Positions 9,617 to 18,026 of a DNA stretch of 64,000 nt are shown here, in pieces. This DNA is from Streptomyces filamentosus (GTDB lineage: Bacteria > Actinomycetota > Actinomycetes > Streptomycetales > Streptomycetaceae), in contig NZ_BNBE01000001.1 of NCBI RefSeq assembly GCF_014654895.1, positions 992,001-1,056,000 of the forward strand, written 5' to 3'. The notes beneath the pieces were generated by a model that saw only the letters and a program-made list of their open reading frames with translations, searched no databases and was not told where the DNA came from. The translations under genes were made by a program, and so were the position numbers. Positions within the stretch are counted from its first letter, which is position 1. The number at the start of each line of letters is the position of its first letter.

Positions 9617-10924
9617 TCACGTCAGCTTCACCGGATTGACGATGTCGGCGGCGAGGACGAGCAGGGTGAAGCAGACGAAGACGCCGGCGACCACGTAGGC
9701 GGCGGGCATCAGCCGGGCCACGTCGAACGGGCCGGGGTCGGGGCGCTTGAAGATCCGGGCCGTGTGGCGGCGGACGGACTCCCACAGGGCGCCCGCGATG
9801 TGACCGCCGTCGAGCGGCAGCAGCGGGAGCATGTTGAACAGGAACAGCGAGACGTTGAAGTACACCAGCAGGTTCATGAACATGACGAGGATCGCCGACG
9901 GGGGCGCCTCGATGGTCATGAGCTCGCCGGTGATCCGGGCGGCGCCGACGACGCCGACGGGCGAGTCCTCGGCGCGCTCGCCGTCGCCGAAGGTGGCGTC
10001 CCACAGGCCGGGGATCTTGCCGGGGAGGGCGATGACCGAGTGGACGCCGTTCTCCAGCAGGTCGCCCATCCGCTCGGTGGACTCGCCGAAGGAGAGGGCG
10101 GCGACCTCGGTCTTGGAGGCGAAGCCGAGGTATCCGGCGTCGACGTAGGCGGCCGGCCGGACGACCTGGCCGTCCTCGTCCTTCTTCAGGACCTTGTTGG
10201 CGACCAGCGTCGGGTGCAGGTCGATCCGCTGCCCGGCCCGCTCCACGGTGAGGGTGGCAGGGCCGATGGTGTCCCGGATGCGGTCGGAGAGGGTGTCCCA
10301 GTCGGCGACGGGGGTGCCGTTGAAGGCGACGATCCGGTCGCCCTCCTTGAGGCCAGCCTCGAAGGCCGGGGAGACCGGGTCGCCCGGAGCGCACTTCTCG
10401 CGCTGGTCGTCCTGCTCGATGACGCACTTCTGGACGCCCGCGACCTTGGTGGTCTGGCCCTCGATGCCGAGGGTCATCATCGAGCCGTAGAAGAGGCCGA
10501 GGGCGAGGACCAGGTTCATGAACGGTCCGGCGAACATGACGATCACGCGCTTCCACGGCTTGCGCGTGTAGAAGAGCCGGGTCTCGTCGCCGGGCTGGAG
10601 CTCCTCGTACGACGCCTCGCGGGCGTCCTCGATCATGGAGCGCCAGGGCGAGGTGGAGCGGGCCTCGATCTTGCCGTCCTCGCCGGGCGGGAACATGCCG
10701 ATCATGCGGATGTAGCCGCCGGCCGGGATGGCCTTGATGCCGTACTCGGTCTCGCCGCGCTTCTTCGACCAGATGGTGGGGCCGAAGCCGACCATGTACT
10801 GCGGCACGCGGATGCCGAAGAGCTTGGCCGTGGAGAGGTGGCCCAGCTCGTGCCAGGCGATGGAGACGAGCAGTCCCAGGGCGAACAGGACGATCCCCAG
10901 GACGTAGAGGAGTACTTCCGTCAT
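9617..10924 (-). CDS. Site-2 (RseP/S2P-type) intramembrane metalloprotease
   Basis: A membrane zinc protease of the M50 family, cleaving substrates within the membrane, typically anti-sigma factors or signal-peptide remnants. The 435-residue protein has the catalytic HELGH at residues 25-29 in the first membrane segment, a FAGPFMN segment, a PDZ domain (about 200-290, [17 protein letters not shown]) and the third zinc-ligand motif LPLDGGH in a C-terminal membrane segment. The ATG overlaps the dxr stop by 4 bases (ATGA), so translation is coupled. The dxr-protease-ispG order is the conserved actinobacterial arrangement. The substrate is unknown here. Confidence 0.93.
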   Translation of the reverse strand: MTEVLLYVLGIVLFALGLLVSIAWHELGHLSTAKLFGIRVPQYMVGFGPTIWSKKRGETEYGIKAIPAGGYIRMIGMFPPGEDGKIEARSTSPWRSMIEDAREASYEELQPGDETRLFYTRKPWKRVIVMFAGPFMNLVLALGLFYGSMMTLGIEGQTTKVAGVQKCVIEQDDQREKCAPGDPVSPAFEAGLKEGDRIVAFNGTPVADWDTLSDRIRDTIGPATLTVERAGQRIDLHPTLVANKVLKKDEDGQVVRPAAYVDAGYLGFASKTEVAALSFGESTERMGDLLENGVHSVIALPGKIPGLWDATFGDGERAEDSPVGVVGAARITGELMTIEAPPSAILVMFMNLLVYFNVSLFLFNMLPLLPLDGGHIAGALWESVRRHTARIFKRPDPGPFDVARLMPAAYVVAGVFVCFTLLVLAADIVNPVKLT

Positions 10925-12171
10925 GCGCGCGCCTCCGCCGTTGCCTTCGCTGCGAGTTCCCGGGCCCGGGCGCGGGCCCAGGTCTCCGCTTCCAGGACGT
11001 CCGGCACCGTCAGGGAGGTTCCCCCGGCGGGCCGGCCGTGTTCGGTGACGACCGCGGTGACGGTGTCCATGATGCCGTTGAAGGGGAGCCGTCCGGCGAG
11101 GAACGCCTCCACGCACTCCTCGTTGGCGGCGTTGAAGACGGCGGGGGCGGTGCCGCCCAGCTCGCCGACGTGCCGGGCCAGGTTCACCGACGGGAACGCC
11201 TCGTCGTCCAGCGGGAAGAACTCCCACGTGGACGACTTGGACCAGTCGAAGGCGGGGGCCGCGTCGGGGACCCGCTCGGGCCAGCCGATGCCGATGGCGA
11301 TGGGGCCGCGCATGTCCGGCGGGGTGGCCTGGGCGAGGGTGGAGCCGTCCGTGAACTCGACCATCGAGTGGACGTAGGACTGGGGGTGGACGACGACCTC
11401 GATGCGGTCGAAGGGGATGTCGTAGAGGAGGTGCGCCTCGATGACCTCCAGGCCCTTGTTGACCAGGGTGCTGCTGTTGACCGTGATGACCGGTCCCATC
11501 GCCCAGGTCGGATGGGCCAGCGCGTCCTCGCGGGTGACGTGCTCCAGCTCGGCCCGGGTCCGGCCGCGGAAGGGGCCGCCGGAGGCGGTGACGACCAGCT
11601 TGCGGACGTCGGCGCGGGTGCCGGCGGCGAGCGCCTGGAAGAGGGCGGCGTGCTCGGAGTCGACCGGGATGATCTGGCCGGGCTTCGCGAGCGCCTTCAC
11701 CAGCGGGCCGCCGACGATCAGCGACTCCTTGTTGGCGAGGGCGAGGGTGCGGCCGGCCTCCAGGGCGGCGAGGGTCGGCGCGAGGCCGATGGAGCCGGTG
11801 ATGCCGTTGAGGACGGTGTGGCACGGGGAGGCGGCCAGCTGGGCGGCGGCGTCCGGGCCGGCCAGGATCTCGGGCAGCGGCTCGGAGCCGTACAGCGCCT
11901 TCAGGGCCGTGCGCAGCTCCTCGACGGCCTCCTCGCGGGCGACGGCGACCTGGGCGACCCGGAGGCGGTGCGCCTGCTCGGCGAGGAGCGCGACCCGGCC
12001 GCCGGAGGCGGCCAGGGCGGTGACCCGGAAGCGGTCGGGGTTGCGCAGCACCAGGTCGATGGCCTGGGTGCCGATGGATCCCGTGGAGCCGAGGACGACG
12101 ACGTCCCGGCGGCCTTCGGCCGGATCGAAGGCGATGTGCGGGTCGGCGAGAGGAGAGGGGCGGTCGCTCAT
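10921..12171 (-). CDS. dxr: 1-deoxy-D-xylulose-5-phosphate reductoisomerase
   Basis: Converts DXP to 2-C-methyl-D-erythritol 4-phosphate with NADPH, the committed MEP step. The 416-residue protein shows the Rossmann motif [16 protein letters not shown], the catalytic ALANKESLI and the metal/substrate segments [11 protein letters not shown] and ASGGPFRG. The ATG at 12171 gives the expected [12 protein letters not shown] start; a second in-frame ATG at 12180 is an alternative with its own GGGG site. It overlaps the downstream protease gene by 4 bases. The EPSP-synthase paralogue lies 34 nt upstream on the same strand. Confidence 0.96.
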   Translation of the reverse strand: MSDRPSPLADPHIAFDPAEGRRDVVVLGSTGSIGTQAIDLVLRNPDRFRVTALAASGGRVALLAEQAHRLRVAQVAVAREEAVEELRTALKALYGSEPLPEILAGPDAAAQLAASPCHTVLNGITGSIGLAPTLAALEAGRTLALANKESLIVGGPLVKALAKPGQIIPVDSEHAALFQALAAGTRADVRKLVVTASGGPFRGRTRAELEHVTREDALAHPTWAMGPVITVNSSTLVNKGLEVIEAHLLYDIPFDRIEVVVHPQSYVHSMVEFTDGSTLAQATPPDMRGPIAIGIGWPERVPDAAPAFDWSKSSTWEFFPLDDEAFPSVNLARHVGELGGTAPAVFNAANEECVEAFLAGRLPFNGIMDTVTAVVTEHGRPAGGTSLTVPDVLEAETWARARARELAAKATAEARA

Positions 12172-12205
12172 GCCCCCCATTCTTGCCCCAAACGCTGTGC
12201 GCTCC

Positions 12206-13480
12206 TCACGGGGTCCGGGCGAACGCGCCGAATGTTCCGAATCCCCCGAACACCCGGTGGAAGTCCGGGAAGGTCTTCTTCACGCAGCCGGGGTCGTCGA
12301 AGGTGATGCCGGGGGTGCGCAGGGCGGTGACCGCGAAGGACATGACGATCCGGTGGTCGCCGTGGGTGGCGATCTCCACGGGCCCGGCGGGGGTGCCGGG
12401 CCGGATCTCGATCCAGTCGGGTCCGGTGGTCACGGGGACGCCGAGGCGGCGGAGGTTGTCGGCGCAGGCGTCGAGCCGGTCGCACTCCTTGACCCGGGTG
12501 TTGGCGACGTCCTCGATGCGGACCGGGCCGTCGGCGAAGGGCGCGAGCGCGGCGAGGGTCGGCATGGTGTCGGAGATGTCCCGCATGTTGACGGTCAGCC
12601 CGCGCAGGGTGCCGGTGGAGCGGACGGTGGTGGCCCCGTCGGTGACCTCGACGTCGGCGCCCATGCGGCGCAGCACGTCGACGAAGGCGAGGTCGCCCTG
12701 GAGGGCGCCGGTGCCGAGCCCGGGGACGGTGACCGAGCGGCCGGGTCCGAGGGCGGCCGCGGCGAAGAAGTAGCTGGCGGTGGAGGCGTCGGGCTCGATC
12801 GCGTACGTCCGGGCGCGGTAGCCGGTGGGGGCGACGCGGTAGGTGCGGCCCCGCTCGTCGTCCTCCCGGGTGACCTCGGCGCCGAAGGACCGCATCATCG
12901 CGAGGGTGATCTCGACGTACGGCTCCGAGACCAGGTCGGTCACGGTGACGGCGAGGCCCTCGGCGGTGAGCGGGCCGAGCATCAGCAGGGCGGTGAGGTA
13001 CTGGGAGGACTGCCCGGCGTCGAGGGTGAGCGCGCCGCCCCGGACGCCGTCCGCGTGGACGGAGAGCGGGTGGTGGCCTTCCTTCCCGCCGTGCCGCAGG
13101 TCCACGCCGAGCTCGCGCAGGGCGGTGGTGAGCGGGCCGAGGGGACGGCGGCGCATCTGCGCGGAGGCGTCGAAGCGGAAGGTGCCCCGGCCGGCGGCGG
13201 CGAGGGCGGGCAGGAAGCGGGCGGTGGTGGCGCCGTCGCGGCAGTACACGTCGGCCTCGGCGGTCCCCGGTCCGGCGGGACGGCCCTCGACGTGCCAGGC
13301 GCCGGGCTCGCGGCGGACCGCGTAGCCGAGGGCGGCGAGCCCTTCGGCGAAGCCCTCGGTGTCGTCGGAGACGAGCGGGCGCAGGAGGGTGGTGGTGCCC
13401 TCCGCGGCGGCGGCGAGGAAGAGCGCGCGGGCGGTGACGGACTTGGAGCCGGGGATGTCGATGACGGTCACGCCGGTCAT
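12206..13480 (-). CDS. EPSP-synthase (AroA) family paralogue
   Basis: An enolpyruvyl transferase of the 3-phosphoshikimate 1-carboxyvinyltransferase family, 424 residues in two homologous domains. Conserved features: PGSKS (10-14), ASAQMRRRP, SSQYLTALLM, DASTASYF, the catalytic Asp region MRDISDTMPT, VKECDRL, and near the C-terminus HGDHR and VKKTFPDF. Deviations: the usual TNR after SKS is TAR (Ala 17). The motif equivalent to E. coli NAGTAMRP reads DGATTARF (82-89), so the residue equivalent to Gly 96 is Ala 84. No other shikimate gene is nearby. It could be a second EPSP synthase of altered kinetics or an enolpyruvyl transferase with another acceptor. The start is the ATG at 13480. Confidence 0.85.
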   Translation of the reverse strand: MTGVTVIDIPGSKSVTARALFLAAAAEGTTTLLRPLVSDDTEGFAEGLAALGYAVRREPGAWHVEGRPAGPGTAEADVYCRDGATTARFLPALAAAGRGTFRFDASAQMRRRPLGPLTTALRELGVDLRHGGKEGHHPLSVHADGVRGGALTLDAGQSSQYLTALLMLGPLTAEGLAVTVTDLVSEPYVEITLAMMRSFGAEVTREDDERGRTYRVAPTGYRARTYAIEPDASTASYFFAAAALGPGRSVTVPGLGTGALQGDLAFVDVLRRMGADVEVTDGATTVRSTGTLRGLTVNMRDISDTMPTLAALAPFADGPVRIEDVANTRVKECDRLDACADNLRRLGVPVTTGPDWIEIRPGTPAGPVEIATHGDHRIVMSFAVTALRTPGITFDDPGCVKKTFPDFHRVFGGFGTFGAFARTP

Positions 13481-13540
13481 CCTGCCGTGGCCGGCCGCGC
13501 CGTCGCCTCGCGGTCCGCCTGCTGGACGCGGACGCGAGGA

Positions 13541-13577
13541 GGCGGCCCGAGCCCCCGCACAGTGGGCTCGGACCGCC
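13541..13577 (-). terminator. Terminator downstream of aldehyde dehydrogenase
   Basis: A 14-bp stem with one mismatch, 13541-13554 pairing with 13564-13577 (GGCGGCCCGAGCCC with GGGCTCGGACCGCC), 22 nt past the dehydrogenase stop. It isolates the polyamine/GABA region from the aroA-like gene. Confidence 0.7.
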
Positions 13578-13598
13578 TGGTCTCGTGGGACGCGGGTC

Positions 13599-15044
13599 CT
13601 ACAGGGCGAGGCCGGTGAGGACCAGCACGCGCTCGTAGGTGTAGTCGTCCATGGCGTACGCGACGCCCTCGCGGCCGACGCCGGAGCGCTTGGCGCCGCC
13701 GTACGGCATCTGGTCGGCGCGGTACGAGGGGACGTCGCCGACGATCACGCCGCCGACCTCCAGGGCGCGGTGGGCGCGGAAGGCGGTCTGGAGGTCGTGG
13801 GTGAAGACGCCGGCCTGGAGGCCGAAGTCCGAGTCGTTGACCGCGGCGAACGCCTCGGTCTCGCCGTCGACCCTGGCGACGGTGAGGACCGGGCCGAAGA
13901 CCTCGGAGCGGGCCAGGGTGACGTCGGCCGGGAGGTCGGTGAGGACGGTCGGGGCGTAGGCGGCGCCCTCGCGCTTGCCGCCGGCGAGGAGCTTCGCGCC
14001 GGCCGCGACGGCCTCGTCCACCCAGGACTCGACGCGCCGGGCGGCGGCCTCGTCGACGAGCGGGCCGACGTCGGTGGCGTCGTCCGCCGGGTCGCCGGTG
14101 ACCTGGGCCTCGACGGCCGCGACGATCTTCGGCAGCAGGCGGTCGTAGACGGTGGCGTCGGCGATCACGCGCTGCACGGAGATGCAGGACTGGCCGCCCT
14201 GGTAGTTGGAGAAGGTCGCGATGCGGCTCGCGGCCCAGTCCAGGTCGGCCTCGGAGGACCAGTCGGCGAGGACGACGGCGGCGGCGTTGCCGCCGAGCTC
14301 CAGGGTGCAGTGCTTGTGCGGCACCGACTGCTGGATGGCGTAGCCGACCTTGTCCGAGCCGGTGAAGGAGATGACCGGGAGGCGCTCGTCCTGGACGAGG
14401 GCGGGCATCCGGTCGTTCGGCACGGTGAGGATCGACCAGGAGCCGGCCGGCAGGTCGGTCTCGGCCAGGATCTCGCCCAGGATGAGGGAGGAGATCGGGG
14501 TGGCCGGGGCCGGCTTGAGGATGATCGGGGCGCCGACGGCGATGGCCGGGGCGACCTTGTGGGCGCTGAGGTTCAGCGGGAAGTTGAAGGGCGCGATGCC
14601 GAGGACGACGCCCTTGGGCACGCGGCGGGTGAGGGCGAGGCGGCCCGCGCCGCCGGCCTCGGTGTCCAGGCGCTGGGCCTCGCCGGCGTTCCAGCGGCGG
14701 GCCTCCTCGGCGGCGAAGCGGAAGACGGAGACGGCACGGCCGACCTCGCCGCGGGCCCACTTGATGGGCTTGCCGTTCTCGGCGGAGATGACCTGGGCGA
14801 TCTCCTCGGTGCGCTCGGCGAGCCGCTTCGACACGTGGTCGAGGGCGGCGGCGCGGACGTGCGCCGGGGTGGCGGCGAACTCGTCGACGACCGCGTGGGC
14901 GGCGGCGACGGCCTCCTCGACCTGGGCCTCGGTGGGCACGGCGACCTTGCCGACCAGACGTCCGTCGTACGAGTTCGTGACGTCGAAGGTGGTGTCGCCG
15001 GTGGCCTCACGGCCGGCGACCCAGAAGGCGTGGGTGGTCGTCAT
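13599..15044 (-). CDS. NAD(P)-dependent aldehyde dehydrogenase
   Basis: Oxidises an aldehyde to its acid. The 481-residue protein has the N-terminal coenzyme fold (PFNFPLNLSAHK, LKPAPATP), the Glu general base in LELGGN, the nucleophilic Cys in GGQSCISVQR and the C-terminal PYGGAKRSGVGREG. Sequence details (LELGGNAA, the GGQSC spacing) resemble the lactaldehyde / non-phosphorylating glyceraldehyde-3-phosphate subgroup more than betaine-aldehyde types, but the substrate cannot be fixed. The ATG at 15044 gives MTTTHAFWV. It is near gabT and the PucR gene, so succinate semialdehyde or a related aminoaldehyde-derived substrate is plausible. Confidence 0.92.
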   Translation of the reverse strand: MTTTHAFWVAGREATGDTTFDVTNSYDGRLVGKVAVPTEAQVEEAVAAAHAVVDEFAATPAHVRAAALDHVSKRLAERTEEIAQVISAENGKPIKWARGEVGRAVSVFRFAAEEARRWNAGEAQRLDTEAGGAGRLALTRRVPKGVVLGIAPFNFPLNLSAHKVAPAIAVGAPIILKPAPATPISSLILGEILAETDLPAGSWSILTVPNDRMPALVQDERLPVISFTGSDKVGYAIQQSVPHKHCTLELGGNAAAVVLADWSSEADLDWAASRIATFSNYQGGQSCISVQRVIADATVYDRLLPKIVAAVEAQVTGDPADDATDVGPLVDEAAARRVESWVDEAVAAGAKLLAGGKREGAAYAPTVLTDLPADVTLARSEVFGPVLTVARVDGETEAFAAVNDSDFGLQAGVFTHDLQTAFRAHRALEVGGVIVGDVPSYRADQMPYGGAKRSGVGREGVAYAMDDYTYERVLVLTGLAL

Positions 15045-15232
15045 TGCGCGTCCCGGCCCTTTCCGTTGCTGCGGGTGCGAGCGGTCGCCCCGTGCGGGCG
15101 GCCGTCCTCCAGAGCGGTTGCTCTCCAGACACGTTAGGGCCGGGGACGCGAACGGGCGTTTGTCCGCGATGGAGTGGTGCGCCGGCGGCCCTGTCCGCTT
15201 TGGCCTGCCGGGCGGGGTGCGGGGACGTGCCG

Positions 15233-16759
15233 TCAGCGCTCCTCGTACGCGGTGAGGGGCGGGAAGTAGCCGTCGCCCCAGCGGACGGCGATCAGCCGGT
15301 CCTCGAAGCCGTGGAGCGCCTTGACCTCGCCGGCGGAGCCGCCCACCGAGTCGGGGAAGGTGCGCAGGTCGCGCTCGTCGCCGTTGTCGGCGTCGAGGAC
15401 GACGAGCCCGTCCTCCCCCTGCGAGCCGTACACGTCGACCAGGGCGGTGACCCTGCCGTCCGCGACCCGCAGCCCGATGACGTCCTCCCGGTCGTCGAGC
15501 TCCGCGCGCCAGAGCCGCTGCCCGCTGCGCAGGTCGAAGGCGCTGACGACGTCGTCGTAGTCGATCTCGGCGACCGTGTAGAGGCGCCCGTGGGCGATCC
15601 GGGTGAGGGCGGGCTCGTCGACGGGCGACCGGAGGGTGCCGTTGGCCGGGCCGGAGGCGATGCGGCCCTGGGGGCGCCCGTCGTCGCCGAAGGAGAGGAA
15701 GGTCGGACGGCCGCTGTCGTCCAGGCTCTGGACCGCCACCACGGGCGGGTCGGCGGAGACGAGGACCGGGTCGTGCTGCATCGGCATGACCTTCTGCCGC
15801 TCGTCGAGGGGGGTGGTCCAGCGGACCCCGCCGTTCGCCGGGTCGAGGGCGGTGAGGCTGATGTCGTCGTCGCAGACCACCAGGGCCAGGACCTGGCTCC
15901 GGCCCGCGGCGACGCCGTACGGCACGCAGCCCGCCGGCAGCCGCGCCGACCACTTGGGCGCGCCGGTGCGCAGGTCGAGGGCGCGCAGCGCGCGGTCGGC
16001 GCGGAGCACCCCGGGATCGCCCGGCCGGGCGTACGTCCAGGCGCCGTCCTCGTCGCGGACGACGGCGAGGCCGCCGCCGACGGCGACGACGTCGTGCTCG
16101 GCCTGGAGGGCGGTGTCCTCGGGGACCCGTGCGCTCCGCCACAGCGCGCGCCCGTCGGCGAGGGAGAGCGCGGTGACGGTGGAACAGCCCGCGCCGGAGC
16201 CGGTGGGGGCGGTGCCGGTGCCGGTGCCGGCGGAGTCGCTGCCGGTGGGGGCGGGGTCCGTGGCGGCGGGATCGGCGGTGGGGTCGGCGATGGGATCGTA
16301 CGTGCCGAGGACGACGAGGGCGATGCCGTCCTCGGCGGCGGTGCTCACGGCGCACACCCGGGCGCGGCCGGGCGGGGTGAAGGTCCAGCGCTCGCGCCCG
16401 GACCGGGCGTCGTGGCCGGTGACGGACTCGGCGTGGCTGCGGACGACGGTGTCGCCGCTGAGCCAGGAGCCGTTGCCGTACTCGCGGGCGCGCGACCCGG
16501 CCGGGGTGCTCCAGACCTCGCGCATCGAGTCGCCGGGGAGGTAGCCCTCGCTCGCGAGGATGCCGGCGGTGGCGCCGCCGCAGCCCGCGAGGACGGCGAG
16601 GAGGACACCGCCCACGACGGCGTACCGGGCGAGCCGGGAACCGCTCCCCTTCCCCCTGCCGCCGGCGGGCGCGCTCCCCGCCGGTCTGCCGCCCTTCTCC
16701 CCCGCCGTGCCCCCGGCGCCCTTCGCGCCCCCGGCACCCTTCGTCCCCGCCGTCGCCAT
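15233..16759 (-). CDS. Membrane-anchored PQQ-like beta-propeller protein
   Basis: A 508-residue protein with a low-complexity Gly/Ala/Lys N-terminus (1-42), one membrane segment (about 44-68, containing a Cys in LAGCGG) and a large external domain. That domain has repeated beta-propeller blades of the PQQ/quinoprotein type: ARSGRERWTF, SLADGRALWRS, DLRTGAPKWSA, DPANGGVRWTT and DLRSGQRLWRA. A Thr/Pro/Gly-rich insertion near 155-190 probably forms a loop. Such propellers in Streptomyces are often scaffolds or sensors rather than dehydrogenases; no catalytic PQQ ligands were identified. The ATG is at 16759. Function unknown. Confidence 0.8.
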   Translation of the reverse strand: MATAGTKGAGGAKGAGGTAGEKGGRPAGSAPAGGRGKGSGSRLARYAVVGGVLLAVLAGCGGATAGILASEGYLPGDSMREVWSTPAGSRAREYGNGSWLSGDTVVRSHAESVTGHDARSGRERWTFTPPGRARVCAVSTAAEDGIALVVLGTYDPIADPTADPAATDPAPTGSDSAGTGTGTAPTGSGAGCSTVTALSLADGRALWRSARVPEDTALQAEHDVVAVGGGLAVVRDEDGAWTYARPGDPGVLRADRALRALDLRTGAPKWSARLPAGCVPYGVAAGRSQVLALVVCDDDISLTALDPANGGVRWTTPLDERQKVMPMQHDPVLVSADPPVVAVQSLDDSGRPTFLSFGDDGRPQGRIASGPANGTLRSPVDEPALTRIAHGRLYTVAEIDYDDVVSAFDLRSGQRLWRAELDDREDVIGLRVADGRVTALVDVYGSQGEDGLVVLDADNGDERDLRTFPDSVGGSAGEVKALHGFEDRLIAVRWGDGYFPPLTAYEER

Positions 16760-16847
16760 CCGGATCCCCGCCCCTGCCGTCCCGTGTCGTCGTGCGCACG
16801 CCCGGACGGCGTGCGGGGTCAGCGTAGGACCCGGACGATCTCTCCCG

Positions 16848-17900
16848 TCACCCCCTCCGCTCGGTGGAGACGATGAGGCAGACGGCCGCCACGACGATCC
16901 CGCCGCCCAGGAGGATCGGCCAGGTCAGGGCCTCGCCGAGGATCAGCGCGCCGAGCAGGACGGCCACGACCGGGTTGACGTACGCGTAGGTGGCGGCGAG
17001 CGAGACCGGGGCGGACTGGAGCAGCCAGGCGTACGCGGTGAAGGCGATCAGCGAGCCGAAGACGACCAGGTAGGCGAGGGCCGCCCAGGAACGGCCCGAC
17101 ACCGCTCCGGGGTCGAAGCCGTGGTGCTCGCCGCGGAGCAGGCCGAGGACGATGCCGCCGAGACCGCCGGCCAGCATCTCGTACACGCTCGCGGTGAAGG
17201 GGTTGGCGGGCATGGGCAGCCGGGCGGAGGAGACCGTGCCGAGCGACCACAGCAGGGCGGCGAGCACGACGAGGAGCACGCCGCCGATGCCGATGTCGCC
17301 GCTGAGCCCCGGCAGGGTCAGGACGGCGAGGCCGGCCATCCCGATCAGGACGCCGCCGTACGCGCCGGGCCCCGGGCGCTCGCCGGTGGCGGTGCGCAGC
17401 AGGACGACCCAGACGGGGACGGCGGCGATCAGGAGGGCGGCGAGACCGGAGGGGACGGTGGTCTCGGCGAGGTTGACCAGCCCGTTGCCGCCGAGGATGA
17501 GGAGCAGCCCGACGAGCGCGGCGGAACCGAGCCGGCGCCGGTCCACCTTGAGGGCGGCGGGCCCGTGCCGCCAGGCGACGATCGCGGCGAGGAGCACTCC
17601 GGCGACGACGAAGCGGGAGCCGGAGGCCAGGAACGGCGGGACGGTCTCGACGACGATCCGGATGCCGAGGTAGGTGGAGCCCCAGACGACGTAGACGATG
17701 CCGAGGGCGGCCCAGACGGCACCGGTGATGCGCCGGGGGGCGGGGGCCGCGAGCGTGCCGGACGCGGGGATCGTCGTGGTCGTCGTGGTCGTCGTGGTCA
17801 TCTTGATCGTCGTGGCCGTCTTGGCCGTCGTGGTCGTCTTGGCCGCGGAGGCCGAGGCGGGGGCGGGATCGGGATCGGGATCGGCGGCAGGGCTTGTCAT
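16848..17900 (-). CDS. EamA/DMT-family membrane transporter
   Basis: A 350-residue protein with about ten predicted membrane helices in two EamA repeats (first begins WAALGIVYVVWGSTYLGIRI, second around GALILGEALTWP), typical of drug/metabolite exporters. The first 55 residues are a Thr/Ala/Lys low-complexity tail encoded by a triplet-like DNA repeat. No ribosome site is visible before the ATG at 17900. TACTCT lies 7 nt upstream, so the mRNA may be leaderless. Met 34 is an alternative start that would skip part of the repeat. The substrate is unknown; the location between the propeller protein and PucR gives only weak context. Confidence 0.85.
   Translation of the reverse strand: MTSPAADPDPDPAPASASAAKTTTTAKTATTIKMTTTTTTTTTIPASGTLAAPAPRRITGAVWAALGIVYVVWGSTYLGIRIVVETVPPFLASGSRFVVAGVLLAAIVAWRHGPAALKVDRRRLGSAALVGLLLILGGNGLVNLAETTVPSGLAALLIAAVPVWVVLLRTATGERPGPGAYGGVLIGMAGLAVLTLPGLSGDIGIGGVLLVVLAALLWSLGTVSSARLPMPANPFTASVYEMLAGGLGGIVLGLLRGEHHGFDPGAVSGRSWAALAYLVVFGSLIAFTAYAWLLQSAPVSLAATYAYVNPVVAVLLGALILGEALTWPILLGGGIVVAAVCLIVSTERRG
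17771..17850. repeat. Degenerate GTCGTG/GGTCGTC triplet repeat
   Basis: About 80 bases of tandem GTCGTGGTC-type units in the coding start of the EamA transporter gene. Read on the minus strand it encodes runs of Thr broken by Lys, Ile and Ala. Such tracts can change length by slippage. Confidence 0.6.
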
Positions 17901-17942
17901 GAGCAGGAGAGTATTGAACCGCCGGGAACCCGGCCAGGAATT

Positions 17943-17960
17943 CTGCCCGGCTTCGGGCAG
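17943..17960 (-). terminator. Hairpin downstream of pucR-type gene
   Basis: CTGCCCG (17943-17949) pairs perfectly with CGGGCAG (17954-17960) around a GCTT tetraloop, about 67 nt past the PucR stop and before the EamA start. Confidence 0.45.
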
Positions 17961-18026
17961 GGAGCCCGCGGTCGGACCCGGATCCGGGCAGGCCCCGGGG
18001 GGGAGGCCGACGGGACCGAGGGAGCC

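Noticed and set aside
9764..11377. Long open frames opposite rseP, dxr and aroA (and similar frames opposite most genes)
   Set aside because: High GC content at third codon positions keeps antisense frames open. Their products have repetitive Asp/Gly/Val or Arg/Pro composition and no domains, while the opposite strand encodes well-known proteins.
17771..17850. Possible CRISPR-like array
   Set aside because: The repeats are short in-frame triplet units within a coding sequence; there are no spaced identical repeats or unique spacers.
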